A DNA stretch of 64,000 nt from an uncultured Prevotella sp. (GCA_905234265.1 CAJOHJ010000005.1:94281-158280), one strand, 5' to 3'. Numbered from the stretch's first letter, positions 25,445-33,976 are shown. The notes: generated by a model from the letters alone, not told the origin. Translations and numbers: made by a program.

Positions 25445-25897
25445 ATGACTCCCGGGGAACAGCAGACGAAAGACGAACAGTACATGCGCAAGGCACTGCA
25501 AGAGGGAGAGCAGGCTGCGGCCGAAGGGGAAATTCCCATCGGTGCGGTGATTGTCAGCCAGGACCGCATCATTGCCCGCGCCCACAATCTCACTGAGACG
25601 CTGGGCGACGTCACTGCCCATGCCGAGATGCAGGCCATCACCGCTGCCGCCAGCGAACTGGGCGGCAAGTATCTCACCGACTGCACGCTCTACGTCACCG
25701 TGGAACCCTGCGTGATGTGTGCCGGTGCGCTGGGGTGGAGCCAGCTGTCGCGCGTGGTCTACGGTTGCCGCGACGAGAAGCGGGGCTTCGCCGTCTATGC
25801 CCCCAAGGCCCTGCACCCGCGCTGCTCGGTGACCGCAGGAGTGCTGGAAGCGGAGTGCCGCCAGCTGATGCTGGAATTCTTCAGGCAGAAGCGTTAG
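25445..25897 (+). CDS. tadA: tRNA-specific adenosine deaminase TadA
   Basis: 150 residues from the ATG at 25445. The frame is open from 25409, but a TATTTTTG promoter box (25414-25421) lies in that extension. Deaminase zinc motif: HAEMQAI (His ligand and catalytic Glu) and PCVMCAGAL (two Cys ligands). Also EGEIPIGAVIV and HNLTE, typical of TadA. Converts the wobble A34 of tRNA-Arg(ACG) to inosine; essential in most bacteria. Cytoplasmic. Confidence 0.93.
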   Translation: MTPGEQQTKDEQYMRKALQEGEQAAAEGEIPIGAVIVSQDRIIARAHNLTETLGDVTAHAEMQAITAAASELGGKYLTDCTLYVTVEPCVMCAGALGWSQLSRVVYGCRDEKRGFAVYAPKALHPRCSVTAGVLEAECRQLMLEFFRQKR

Positions 25898-25956
25898 TCG
25901 GCATGCGCGACAGTCAGTAGAACATATCGTGAAATCATGAAAACAAACAATAGAAA

Positions 25957-26781
25957 ATGAAAAGACAAGTATTATTGACCTTTATGCTACTCTCTACTAT
26001 CGCCTTGCAGGCTGCCTCCATGAAACCCTTCGAACTTCCGCTCTGGCCCAACGGACCTAAGACTGCAGGCAGCGATGCCGCCGACGTGGCAACAGTCACC
26101 GTCTATCTGCCCGACGCAAAGACGGCCACCGGGCGCGCCGTCGTCTGCTGCCCCGGCGGAGCCTACAGTCACCTGGCCGTGCAGCACGAAGGCACCGACT
26201 GGGCTACGTTCTTCAACCAGCAGGGCATAGCGCTCATTGTGCTGAAATACCGCATGCCACACGGCGTCTGGACCATTCCTGCCGAGGATGCCGAAGAGGC
26301 CGTCAGGCTGGTGCGCCGCAATGCCGCCGACTGGCACATCAATGCCAGCGACATCGGCATCATGGGCTTCTCGGCAGGAGGCCATCTGGCGTCTACCATT
26401 GCCACCCATTCCACCGGCACGGCAGCCGTCAGCTTCCAGATATTGTTCTACCCCGTAATCAGCATGGAGCAGGGCGTCACCCATCAGGGTTCACGCGACA
26501 ATCTGCTGGGGAAAAGCCCCAAGCGCAAGCTCATCAACGAGTATTGCAACGAGCAGCACGTCACGGCCAGCACTCCGCGGGCCTTCATGGCACTTGCCGA
26601 CGACGACCGTTCAGTGCCGGCACTGAACAGCGTGGAATACTACGAGGCTCTCTGCCGCAACAGGGTGCCTGCCTCGATGCACATCTATCCTTCTGGCGGT
26701 CACGGCTTCGGACTGCGGCAGTCGTTCCCCTACCATTTGGAGATGCTGCTGGAACTCCGTGCCTGGCTGAAAAGCTTCTGA
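25957..26781 (+). CDS. Secreted alpha/beta-hydrolase esterase
   Basis: 274 residues with a signal peptide (~1-20, LLTFMLLSTIALQA). Alpha/beta-hydrolase with the oxyanion segment CCPGGAYSHLA, the nucleophile elbow GFSAGGHLAST, an acidic region ALADDDRSVP and the His in YPSGGHGFGL. Resembles acetyl-xylan and other carbohydrate esterases of the BD-FAE/Aes type found in polysaccharide-degrading Bacteroidetes; the acyl group is not predictable. Stands alone between tadA and an RNA-like intergenic region. Likely periplasmic. Confidence 0.85.
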   Translation: MKRQVLLTFMLLSTIALQAASMKPFELPLWPNGPKTAGSDAADVATVTVYLPDAKTATGRAVVCCPGGAYSHLAVQHEGTDWATFFNQQGIALIVLKYRMPHGVWTIPAEDAEEAVRLVRRNAADWHINASDIGIMGFSAGGHLASTIATHSTGTAAVSFQILFYPVISMEQGVTHQGSRDNLLGKSPKRKLINEYCNEQHVTASTPRAFMALADDDRSVPALNSVEYYEALCRNRVPASMHIYPSGGHGFGLRQSFPYHLEMLLELRAWLKSF

Positions 26782-26832
26782 CGGCGCAGCCTGGGACAAC
26801 TTGATGCATTTTCTGCCGCACGGCGAAGGCAT

Positions 26833-26872
26833 AAAAAAAGGGTGCCGCTACTCATCAACGAGCGGCGGCACC
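26833..26872 (-). terminator. Intrinsic terminator of the candidate ncRNA
   Basis: Reverse strand GGTGCCGC...GCGGCACC stem followed by a run of seven T (26839-26833). Oriented away from the esterase gene, so it ends a minus-strand transcript. Confidence 0.8.
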
Positions 26873-26945
26873 ACAAAGCCTATGTTTAACTAAAAATCCT
26901 TTTTCTTGAAGTAATCCAGCCGTTAGAAATCTCTTGGCTGGAGGT

Positions 26946-26976
26946 CTGCCTGCAAGAGGCAGCATATCTGTTTTTT
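26946..26976 (+). terminator. Possible plus-strand terminator after the esterase gene
   Basis: CTGCCT-gcaag-AGGCAG followed after eight bases by TTTTTT. It lies 165 bases beyond the esterase stop and coincides with one hairpin of the minus-strand RNA, so its role is uncertain. Confidence 0.35.
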
Positions 26977-27174
26977 ATACTAACGTTTCGTTTTAAAAAG
27001 AAAGTTATGACCGCTTCACAGCGACCACTGTTATCCTAACACATTTAAAACTTTCTTAATTACCAATAACTAAAAACCTAAAACTATAAATATTACTACT
27101 AACCTAAAACAATCTATAACCGAATGTTTTCGCTTCTCTAAGCGAGAACTTTTGTTTTTTGACAATGCAAAGGT

Positions 27175-27231
27175 AAGGCGATTTTTCAATCCCCGCAATG
27201 TTTTTTGCAGAAATGACTGAAAAATCGCCTT
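27175..27231. repeat. 14-bp perfect inverted repeat downstream of the methyltransferase fusion
   Basis: AAGGCGATTTTTCA (27175-27188) and TGAAAAATCGCCTT (27218-27231) pair perfectly around a 29-base loop. It begins 43 bases after the fusion gene's stop and abuts the ncRNA promoter -7 box, so it may end the upstream transcript or act as an operator. No T-run follows either arm. Confidence 0.7.
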
Positions 27232-27273
27232 ATTCTTGACGTAAATCAAATATCTGTGTGCGAAAACAAACCG

Positions 27274-30243
27274 TTATATCTTCCCTAACAGCTGTTTGGC
27301 GACGGTGACGGCAGAGTTGGCATTGTCGCTGTAGCCGTCGGCGCCAATCTCGTCGGCAAAGCCCTGTGTGACGGGCGCGCCGCCGACCATGACCTTCACC
27401 TGCTGGCGGATGCCGGCCTGCTCCAGGGCGTCGATGACGTCCTTCATGTAGCCCATCGTGGTGGTGAGCAGTGCCGACATGCACAGAATGTCGGGCTGGT
27501 TCTCCTTGACGGCCTCTATGAACTTGTCGGCAGAGACGTCGATGCCGATGTTAACCACTTCGAAGCCGCAGCCTTCAAGCATTGAGGCCACCAGGTTCTT
27601 GCCGATGTCGTGGAGGTCGCCCTTGACGGTGCCTATGACAACCTTGCCGAGCGACGACTGCGCCTCGCCGGCCATGTGGGGCTTCAGCAGCTGCAGCGAC
27701 GCCTTCATGGCGCGGCCGGCCATGAGCAGCTGCGGCACGAAGGCCTTGCCGTCCTGGAAGCGCTGGCCCACCTCGCTCATGGCGCGTATCATCTGGCCGT
27801 TGATAAGCTCCTGTGGCGAAATCTGCTGTGCAATGGCATCCTTCGTGGCCTCGGCAGCATTGTCTGACTTGCCGTTCAGTATGGCGTCGAAAAGCCGTGA
27901 GGCAGGTGTCTCGGCAGGGGTGGCATCGGTGGGCGTGGGCTGTGCGTGGACTGGAGTGGGAGCTGCTGGCGGCTGCTTGGACGTGGGAATGCCGGCATCC
28001 TCGCGCTTCCCAACGGTCAGCGGCGAGAGGAAGACGCCCTTCACCGGCTCAATGGCACGGGCAATGATGGCTATGTGCTTGTCAGTGGTGCCGCAGCAGC
28101 CTCCTATTATATTAATGTGGTGGCCGTCAAGCAGTGGCCATATGTCGGCCAGCAGATTTTCCGGGGTCTTGTTGTAGCGGCCGCTGGCGTCGGGCTGTCC
28201 GGCGTTGGGGTAGAGGCTGACGCGCGTGCCGAAGTGCGACAGCTGCCTGACGAGCGGTGTCATCTCGCCGATGTTTGCAACGCAGTTGATGCCCACGGAG
28301 AAGAATTCGGACTGCACATTCTCCTTGAGGAAATCGAGGATGCTCTGCCCGAGCATGTTGTGGCCGTCGGGCGTGGAGACGCTGAAGCTGAGCATGACGG
28401 GCAGCCCGGGGGCGACGCTCCTGGCAGCTTCAATGGCAATGCGTGCGACGCTGGTGTCGAAGATGGTCTCAATGAGCAGGACGTCCACGCCACCGTCTTT
28501 AAGAGCCTGTATCTGCTCTTCGTAGGCAGTGCGGAGTACGGTGGCAAACGTGTCACTGCCATCTTTTCCTTCTTCACTGAGGAAGGTGCGGCTCGTAGGG
28601 CCTATGCTGCCTGCCACGAAGCGTGGCTTGTCGGGCGTGGAGAATGCATCGGCACTCTCGCGGGCAATCTTCGCTGCCGCAAGGTTGATGTCGCGCACGC
28701 TGTCCTGCAGCCCGTAGTCGCTCATGGATATGCGCTGCGCGTTGAAGGTGTTCGTCTCAATGATGTCCGCCCCGGCCTCTAAGTATTTGCGGTGGATGTC
28801 GCGCACCACGAAGGGACACGTCAGCGACAGCACGTCGTTGCAGCCTTTCAAGTCGGTGCCGTGGCTGGCAAAGAGCATGCCGCGGAAGTCTTCCTCGCGC
28901 AGGCCATACTGCTGTATCATCGTGCCCATGGCGCCATCGAGGACCATGATTTTTTTAGAGGTGAGAGGTGAGAGGCTAGAAGTGAGAGGTGAGAGATTAG
29001 AGGTGAGAGAAATGTATTGCGATTTCTTCTCGCCTTGAGAGTATTCTCTTTCTTCTGACCTCTTGCCACTTGCCTCTACCATGCGGATGATAGCCTCTAC
29101 CTCACGGTCGGCATCGTCCTTGCCGCCTGGCACATGTATTGCGGTAGCAAACTCTCCACTCTCCGCTCTACGCTCTCCACTTTCATATTCCTCCACGATG
29201 CGCATGGCCTGTTCCACCTCGCGTTCGTTGTGGAAGTCCATTTCCAGATGCACGCCGTCGCCGCCGATGTTGTCGAGCAGCGGGCGCAGCTCGTCCAGGG
29301 TCACCCAGCAGGCCATGATGCTCTTGCCGTGGGAGAGTATCTTCTTGTACAGGTCGTACCACTTCGGGCTGCCTCCCTGCGGCTCGCCGACGCCGGGCGT
29401 CCACTGGATGGCGTTCAGCTCGTCAATCTCAAGCAGAGCGTCAAGATGGTGCATGGCACCTACGCCGTCGAGATGGTAGAGCGTGTAGTCAATCTTCTGG
29501 CACTGCTCGCGGATGAACGGCTGCACGAAGCGGCGGTAGTCGTCAACGCTGATCATCGTCGATATGTCGCTTTGCAGCTTCGACATCTTGCCCGGCGCCC
29601 AGCTGGAGAAATAGCAGAAGGCCATCTCGTCGCCCTCGCGGATAATGTCGTAGAGTTCGTCGAACACCTGGAAGTAAATATCATTAATCTGCTGCATCTG
29701 CTTCTCCAGCACCTCTGGCTGCATCACCGTGTCTAAAAGCACGCGGTCGGTACCCTTCAGCGCCGCCAGCACGTCCAGACCCTCCATCAGGTCAGGCATG
29801 CCGACATAGTAATGTCCCTGCGCCTTCTGCTTGCAAGCCTTCAGCAGCGCCTTGTGCAGCAGCCAGTTAGGGTGCTGTGGGTCGAAGCGGATGTCGTCGC
29901 TGTAGTCTGGGTTGGGATGAATCCAGATGGTGTCCTCGCCACCCTCGAAGACGCCGCCCAGAATGGCTGCCAGCGAGCCAGGCCCCAGCTGCGTGTTTGC
30001 CACGGGCAGCATGTCGGCCATCAGCGACGAGTGAGCCACATACCAGTCCAGATAGTCGGCGCGCCATTCGGGGTCGAACCATCGCTGGTTGAGGTCTTTG
30101 TAAGGCTTCGGGGCAGGAATGTCGGCGTGTGGCTTGACGCCATCTTGAAAGTGTTCCCACATATTTATTATTATCCCTTTGTGGTTCCACCAGTCGACGT
30201 ATCTCTTCTTGGTCTCTTCAAGGTTCGGCTTCCAGGTATTCAT
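27274..30243 (-). CDS. Three-module corrinoid methyltransferase fusion (UroD-like MT, homocysteine MT, corrinoid protein)
   Basis: 989 residues from the ATG at 30243 (MNTWKPNLEETKKRYVDWW). Residues ~1-352: UroD-superfamily methyltransferase (MtaA/CmuA type), with LGPGSLAAILGG and YTLYHLDGVGAMHHLDALL. Residues ~429-735: homocysteine S-methyltransferase like the N-terminus of MetH (MVLDGAMGTMIQQYG, ADIIETNTFNA), with zinc ligands in GINCV near 651 and GGCCGT near 717. Residues ~783-989: helical cap plus corrinoid-binding domain with VKGDLHDIGKNLV near 878, whose His ligates cobalt. The folate-binding and SAM-reactivation domains of true MetH are absent. The first junction (~353-428) is low complexity, encoded by two GA-rich repeats. 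Inference: a methyl group goes from a substrate of the UroD-like domain, via bound corrinoid, to homocysteine. Cytoplasmic. Confidence 0.85.
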   Translation of the reverse strand: MNTWKPNLEETKKRYVDWWNHKGIIINMWEHFQDGVKPHADIPAPKPYKDLNQRWFDPEWRADYLDWYVAHSSLMADMLPVANTQLGPGSLAAILGGVFEGGEDTIWIHPNPDYSDDIRFDPQHPNWLLHKALLKACKQKAQGHYYVGMPDLMEGLDVLAALKGTDRVLLDTVMQPEVLEKQMQQINDIYFQVFDELYDIIREGDEMAFCYFSSWAPGKMSKLQSDISTMISVDDYRRFVQPFIREQCQKIDYTLYHLDGVGAMHHLDALLEIDELNAIQWTPGVGEPQGGSPKWYDLYKKILSHGKSIMACWVTLDELRPLLDNIGGDGVHLEMDFHNEREVEQAMRIVEEYESGERRAESGEFATAIHVPGGKDDADREVEAIIRMVEASGKRSEEREYSQGEKKSQYISLTSNLSPLTSSLSPLTSKKIMVLDGAMGTMIQQYGLREEDFRGMLFASHGTDLKGCNDVLSLTCPFVVRDIHRKYLEAGADIIETNTFNAQRISMSDYGLQDSVRDINLAAAKIARESADAFSTPDKPRFVAGSIGPTSRTFLSEEGKDGSDTFATVLRTAYEEQIQALKDGGVDVLLIETIFDTSVARIAIEAARSVAPGLPVMLSFSVSTPDGHNMLGQSILDFLKENVQSEFFSVGINCVANIGEMTPLVRQLSHFGTRVSLYPNAGQPDASGRYNKTPENLLADIWPLLDGHHINIIGGCCGTTDKHIAIIARAIEPVKGVFLSPLTVGKREDAGIPTSKQPPAAPTPVHAQPTPTDATPAETPASRLFDAILNGKSDNAAEATKDAIAQQISPQELINGQMIRAMSEVGQRFQDGKAFVPQLLMAGRAMKASLQLLKPHMAGEAQSSLGKVVIGTVKGDLHDIGKNLVASMLEGCGFEVVNIGIDVSADKFIEAVKENQPDILCMSALLTTTMGYMKDVIDALEQAGIRQQVKVMVGGAPVTQGFADEIGADGYSDNANSAVTVAKQLLGKI
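28957..29010. repeat. In-frame GA-rich microsatellite at a domain junction
   Basis: Imperfect copies of GAGAGGT-like units. The coding strand reads LTSNLSPLTSSLSPLTS directly before the homocysteine methyltransferase domain. Same family as the insert at 5467-5500. Confidence 0.8.
29148..29183. repeat. 36-bp GA-rich element, copy 1 (in the methyltransferase fusion)
   Basis: Starts GCAAACTCTCCACTCTCCGC on the plus strand and matches 44720-44755 (in fkp) at 31 of 36 bases. Coding strand: SGERRAESGEFA here, NGERRTENGEFA in fkp. Confidence 0.85.
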
Positions 30244-30357
30244 CGCAATACACATTATATATATTATATATTATAGTATATGACGCAGGAATGGGTCAAA
30301 TGTCATCATAAACGGTGTCGGTAGCGCTTCTGTCGGCAGGGTAGTGTGTTTTTTTGA

Positions 30358-31533
30358 TTACACCTTCATCAGCGAACTCATAATGTAGTCGCTGACAAAG
30401 AGACCTTTGCGGGTCAGGATGAGACTGTTGCCCGACTGTTGCAGCAGGCCTGTGGCGATGAAGCGCTGGGCTTCTGCCGTGCAGTGGCGGCGGTGGCTGT
30501 CGGAGAGAGTTGTGAGGTCAAGGCCGTCGCTGGTGCGGAGGGCGGTGGTGACGAGGTCGTTGTAGTGTGTGTCGGCGTCGATGAGTTCGCATTCTGATGG
30601 CAGACGGTCATGCTCGATGGCATCGATATATTGGCCGATGTCGCTGACATTCCATGAGCGGCAGTTCCGGTTGTAGGAGTGCGCAGCCGCTCCAAGACCG
30701 ATGTATGGCACGTCATGCCAGTAGCTGCTGTTGTGACGGGAGCGAAACCCTGGCTTGGCAAAGTTCGAAATCTCGTAATGCTCGTAGCCGCCGGCAGCCA
30801 TGCGGTCGCAAATCAGCTCGTACATTGCACGCTCCGTATCCTCGTCGCATTCTCTCATTCCCTCATTTTCTCTCATTTTCTCATTCTCTCCATTTCCCAT
30901 TCTCTCATTCTCCCCATTTCTCATTCTCTCATTTTCCCCATCTCTCATTTTCTCATATAGCACAGTGCCTTCCTCGATCATCAGACAGTATGTAGAGACA
31001 TGCTCAACGCCGATAGAAAGCAAATGCTCAATGTCATACTGCAGGTCGCTGAGAGTTTCGCCGGGGAAACCGTACATGAGGTCGACGCTGATGTTGCTGA
31101 CGCCGGCGTGGCGCAGAATGCTGATGGCCTTTTGCACTTGGGCAGCGGTGTGGCGGCGCCGGAGAAACTGCAGTCGCTGGTTGCTGAATGTCTGTGCGCC
31201 CATGCTGATGCGGTTGACGCCTGCCGCCAGCAGCAGTTCGGCCATCTGTGACGTAATGTCGTCGGGGTTGCACTCCACGGTTATTTCCACGGCGTCTTTT
31301 GTGGGTAATGCTGAAAGCAGCTGGCAGAGCTGTTCTGCAGAGAGCTGGCTGGGAGTGCCGCCGCCAAGATAGACGGTCTCTATTGGCTCCGTTAGCTCGT
31401 GCTTTCTCAGCTGCCACTCGCGGCACAGTGCGTCGACGTAGCGCTGGCGCAGTGAGAGGCGGACGGTGGAGTAGAAGCCGCAGTAGATGCAGCGGCTCTT
31501 GCAGAACGGTATGTGGATGTAGATGCCTGCCAT
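30358..31533 (-). CDS. hemW: Heme chaperone HemW (radical SAM)
   Basis: 391 residues. N-terminal radical-SAM site CKSRCIYCGF (CxxxCxxC), then VYLGGGTPS, ECNPDDI, GVNRISMGAQTF and VDLMYGFPGET, and later HYEISNFAKPG with the C-terminal HemN_C domain. HemW hands heme to acceptor proteins; older annotations call it coproporphyrinogen III oxidase-like. Residues ~190-230, where homologues have a short loop after the EEGT motif, carry a GA-rich repeat reading ENERMRNGENERMGNGEN. Cytoplasmic. Confidence 0.92.
   Translation of the reverse strand: MAGIYIHIPFCKSRCIYCGFYSTVRLSLRQRYVDALCREWQLRKHELTEPIETVYLGGGTPSQLSAEQLCQLLSALPTKDAVEITVECNPDDITSQMAELLLAAGVNRISMGAQTFSNQRLQFLRRRHTAAQVQKAISILRHAGVSNISVDLMYGFPGETLSDLQYDIEHLLSIGVEHVSTYCLMIEEGTVLYEKMRDGENERMRNGENERMGNGENEKMRENEGMRECDEDTERAMYELICDRMAAGGYEHYEISNFAKPGFRSRHNSSYWHDVPYIGLGAAAHSYNRNCRSWNVSDIGQYIDAIEHDRLPSECELIDADTHYNDLVTTALRTSDGLDLTTLSDSHRRHCTAEAQRFIATGLLQQSGNSLILTRKGLFVSDYIMSSLMKV
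30848..30956. repeat. In-frame GA-rich minisatellite in hemW
   Basis: About a dozen imperfect copies of CTCATTCTC/CCATTT-type units over ~109 bases (purine-rich on the coding strand). Adds roughly 35 charged residues to a surface loop of HemW. Confidence 0.82.
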
Positions 31534-31717
31534 GACGCTGCAAAAGTATAAAAAAAAACGCAGTGGAGTGCTGAAAACAGAAAAAGATTTCGGCAGCAGT
31601 GACAGTCAAATACTAATAAAGTTTAATATTTGAAAGCATTCGATGGTTTTTTATTTCAAATTGCATAACTTTAGCCTCCGATAACTGAAAAATCTATAAC
31701 CTAAAACAATAATCATT

Positions 31718-33877
31718 ATGAAAGTTTATCAGACTAACGAGATTAAGAACATTGCACTGCTTGGCAGTGCGGGTAGCGGCAAGACTACTCTTGCCGAAGC
31801 AATGGTTTACGAAGCAGGCATCACCAAGCGTCGTGGTACTGTGGAGGGTAAGAACACCATGAGCGACTACTTCCCTGTTGAGCAGGAGTACGGCTACTCG
31901 GTGTTCTCTACTGTTTTTCATGTGGAATGGAACAATAAGAAACTGAACATCATCGACTGCCCGGGCAGCGACGACTTCGTGGGCGGTGCCATCACTGCAC
32001 TGAACGTTACCGACCAGGCCGTTATTCTTGTCAACGGACAGTATGGACCGGAGGTAGGCACGATGAATGCTTTCCGCAACACGGACAAGCTGAAGAAGCC
32101 CGTTATCTTCCTCGTCAACCAGCTCGACCGCGACAACTGCGACTTCGACCAGATACTGAGCCAGCTGCGCGACGTATACGGCAACAACTGCGTGCCAGTG
32201 CAGTATCCTATTGCCACCGGTGCCGGCTTCAACAGCGTCATCGACGTGCTGCTCATGAAGAAGTATAGCTGGAAGCCCGAAGGCGGTGCTCCGATTATCG
32301 AAGACATTCCTGCCGACCAGCTTGATAAGGCCAAGGAGATGAAGGCTGCCCTCGTGGAGGCTGCTGCTGCCGGCGACGACACGCTGATGGAGAAGTTCTT
32401 CGAGAGCGAGGACCTCACCGAGGATGAGATGCGTGAGGGCATCCGCAAGGGCCTCGTGACACGCAGCATCTTCCCCGTCTTCTGCGTTTGTGCAGGCAAG
32501 GACATGGGCGTTCGCCGTCTGATGGAGTTCCTGGGCAATGTCGTTCCTTTCGTTAGCGAGATGCCTGTTGTCAAGAACGCTGCCGGCAAGGAAGTGCCTG
32601 CCGATGCTTCTGCCCCTGCGTCTCTGTATTTCTTCAAGACTGGCGTTGAGCCGCACATCGGTGAGGTGCAGTACTTCAAGGTGATGAGCGGTGTTGTCAA
32701 GAGCGGCGACGACCTTACCAATGCCGACCGTGGCTCGAAGGAGCGCATCGGTACGCTGTATGCCTGTGCAGGTGCCAACCGCATTCAGGTCGACGAGCTT
32801 CGCGCCGGCGACATTGGCTGCACAGTGAAGCTGAAGGACGTTAAGACCGGTAACACGCTGAACGCCAAGGATGTTGAGAACAAATTTGACTTTATAAAGT
32901 ATCCTAACTCCAAGTTCTCGCGTGCCATCAAGGCCATCAATGAGGCAGAGACGGAGAAGATGATGGCTGCCCTGCAGAAGATGCGTCAGGAAGACCCCAC
33001 ATGGGTTGTTGAGCAGTCTAAGGAGCTGCGTCAGATTATCGTACACGGCCAGGGCGAGTTCCATCTGCGCACGTTGAAGTGGCGCATGGAGAACAACGAG
33101 AAGATTCAGATAGAGTTCCAGGAGCCGAAGATACCATATCGCGAGACCATCACCAAGATGGCACGCGCCGATTATCGCCACAAGAAGCAGTCGGGTGGTG
33201 CCGGCCAGTTCGGTGAGGTACACCTGATTGTAGAGCCGTACACCGACGGCATGCCAGACCCGACGTCGTTCACCATCAACGGCCAGGAGTTCAAGATGAA
33301 CATCAAGTCGAAGGAAGAGAAAGACCTGGAGTGGGGCGGCAAGCTCGTCTTCATCAACAGCGTCGTAGGCGGCGCCATCGACATGCGCTTTATGCCGGCC
33401 ATCCTTAAGGGTGTCATGGAGCGTATGGAGCGCGGTCCTCTGACTGGCAGCTATGCCCGCGACGTGCGTGTCATCGTCTACGACGGTAAGATGCATCCTG
33501 TCGACTCCAACGAACTTTCGTTCATGCTGGCTGCACGCAATGCATTCTCCGCAGCCTTTAAGGAGGCCGGTCCAAAGGTGCTGGAGCCTATCTACGACCT
33601 GGAAGTGCTGGTGCCTGCCGACTACATGGGCGACGTCATGTCCGACCTGCAGGGCCGCCGTGCCATCATCATGGGCATGGACTCTGAGGCAGGCTATCAG
33701 AAGCTGACCGCAAAGATTCCTCTCAAGGAGCTTTCAAGCTATTCTATTGCACTCAGCTCGCTGACTGGCGGCCGTGCATCGTTCACCACCACGTTCTCAA
33801 GCTATGAACTGGTGCCGAACGACATACAGCAGGCACTCATAAAGGAACACGAGGCAGAACTGAAGGAAGAAGACTAA
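31718..33877 (+). CDS. fusA2: EF-G paralogue EF-G2 with degenerate GTPase site
   Basis: 719 residues with the five-domain EF-G layout; domain IV-V hallmarks include RADYRHKKQSGGAGQFGEV and MGDVMSDLQGRRA. The P-loop is GSAGSGKTTL (16-25). Switch II reads DCPGSDDF (80-87): the His that activates water in canonical EF-G (DTPGH) is Ser. The NKxD motif is NQLD (134-137), and the switch I RGITI segment is replaced by YGYSV. This is the Bacteroidetes EF-G2 type; its Bacteroides thetaiotaomicron homologue is known to support translocation without GTP hydrolysis and to be needed in carbon limitation and gut colonisation. Monocistronic, with a hairpin after the stop. Confidence 0.88.
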   Translation: MKVYQTNEIKNIALLGSAGSGKTTLAEAMVYEAGITKRRGTVEGKNTMSDYFPVEQEYGYSVFSTVFHVEWNNKKLNIIDCPGSDDFVGGAITALNVTDQAVILVNGQYGPEVGTMNAFRNTDKLKKPVIFLVNQLDRDNCDFDQILSQLRDVYGNNCVPVQYPIATGAGFNSVIDVLLMKKYSWKPEGGAPIIEDIPADQLDKAKEMKAALVEAAAAGDDTLMEKFFESEDLTEDEMREGIRKGLVTRSIFPVFCVCAGKDMGVRRLMEFLGNVVPFVSEMPVVKNAAGKEVPADASAPASLYFFKTGVEPHIGEVQYFKVMSGVVKSGDDLTNADRGSKERIGTLYACAGANRIQVDELRAGDIGCTVKLKDVKTGNTLNAKDVENKFDFIKYPNSKFSRAIKAINEAETEKMMAALQKMRQEDPTWVVEQSKELRQIIVHGQGEFHLRTLKWRMENNEKIQIEFQEPKIPYRETITKMARADYRHKKQSGGAGQFGEVHLIVEPYTDGMPDPTSFTINGQEFKMNIKSKEEKDLEWGGKLVFINSVVGGAIDMRFMPAILKGVMERMERGPLTGSYARDVRVIVYDGKMHPVDSNELSFMLAARNAFSAAFKEAGPKVLEPIYDLEVLVPADYMGDVMSDLQGRRAIIMGMDSEAGYQKLTAKIPLKELSSYSIALSSLTGGRASFTTTFSSYELVPNDIQQALIKEHEAELKEED

Positions 33878-33900
33878 CGACAGTCTGTCATACTGCTGAC

Positions 33901-33976
33901 GGAAACTACGAATTTCACGCGCCGGCATTGCCCCGTGGCAAGCGTCTGGGAGAAAGCTGTGGAATTCGTAGTTTTC
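33901..33976 (+). terminator. Hairpin terminator after EF-G2
   Basis: GGAAACTACGAATT (33901) pairs with AATTCGTAGTTTTC (33963-33976) around an inner TTGCC-ccgt-GGCAA hairpin, 24 bases after the stop. A short T-rich tail follows. Confidence 0.65.

Larger units (their letters stand above)
26833..27162 (-). ncRNA. Candidate structured non-coding RNA, ~330 nt
   Basis: This gap between convergent genes has no convincing ORF but a complete transcription unit on the reverse strand. A promoter (ATTG at 27199-27196, 20-base spacer, TACCTTTG at 27175-27168) is followed in transcript order by hairpin TCGCTT-AGAG-AAGCGA; a 9-bp stem AAGAAAGTT/AACTTTCTT enclosing CGCT-GTGA-AGCG (GNRA-type loop); hairpin CTGCCT/AGGCAG; hairpin CCAGCC/GGCTGG; and an intrinsic terminator GGTGCCGC/GCGGCACC followed by seven T. 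I cannot assign it to a known RNA (tmRNA, RNase P and SRP motifs were not seen). It could be the Bacteroidales 6S-like RNA, or the long 3' UTR of the upstream methyltransferase gene. Confidence 0.6.

Noticed and set aside
27274..30243. Canonical cobalamin-dependent methionine synthase MetH
   Set aside because: It lacks the pterin-binding and SAM-activation domains and has a UroD-like methyltransferase at the N-terminus, so metH would be a misleading name.
30256..30357. Cobalamin riboswitch before the corrinoid methyltransferase
   Set aside because: The gap is only ~100 bases, AT-rich, and contains no B12-box-like sequence.
31694..33496. 600-codon ORF on the reverse strand across EF-G2
   Set aside because: It is antisense to a clear EF-G2 gene and has no recognisable domain; long antisense frames are expected from the codon bias of this GC-rich genome.
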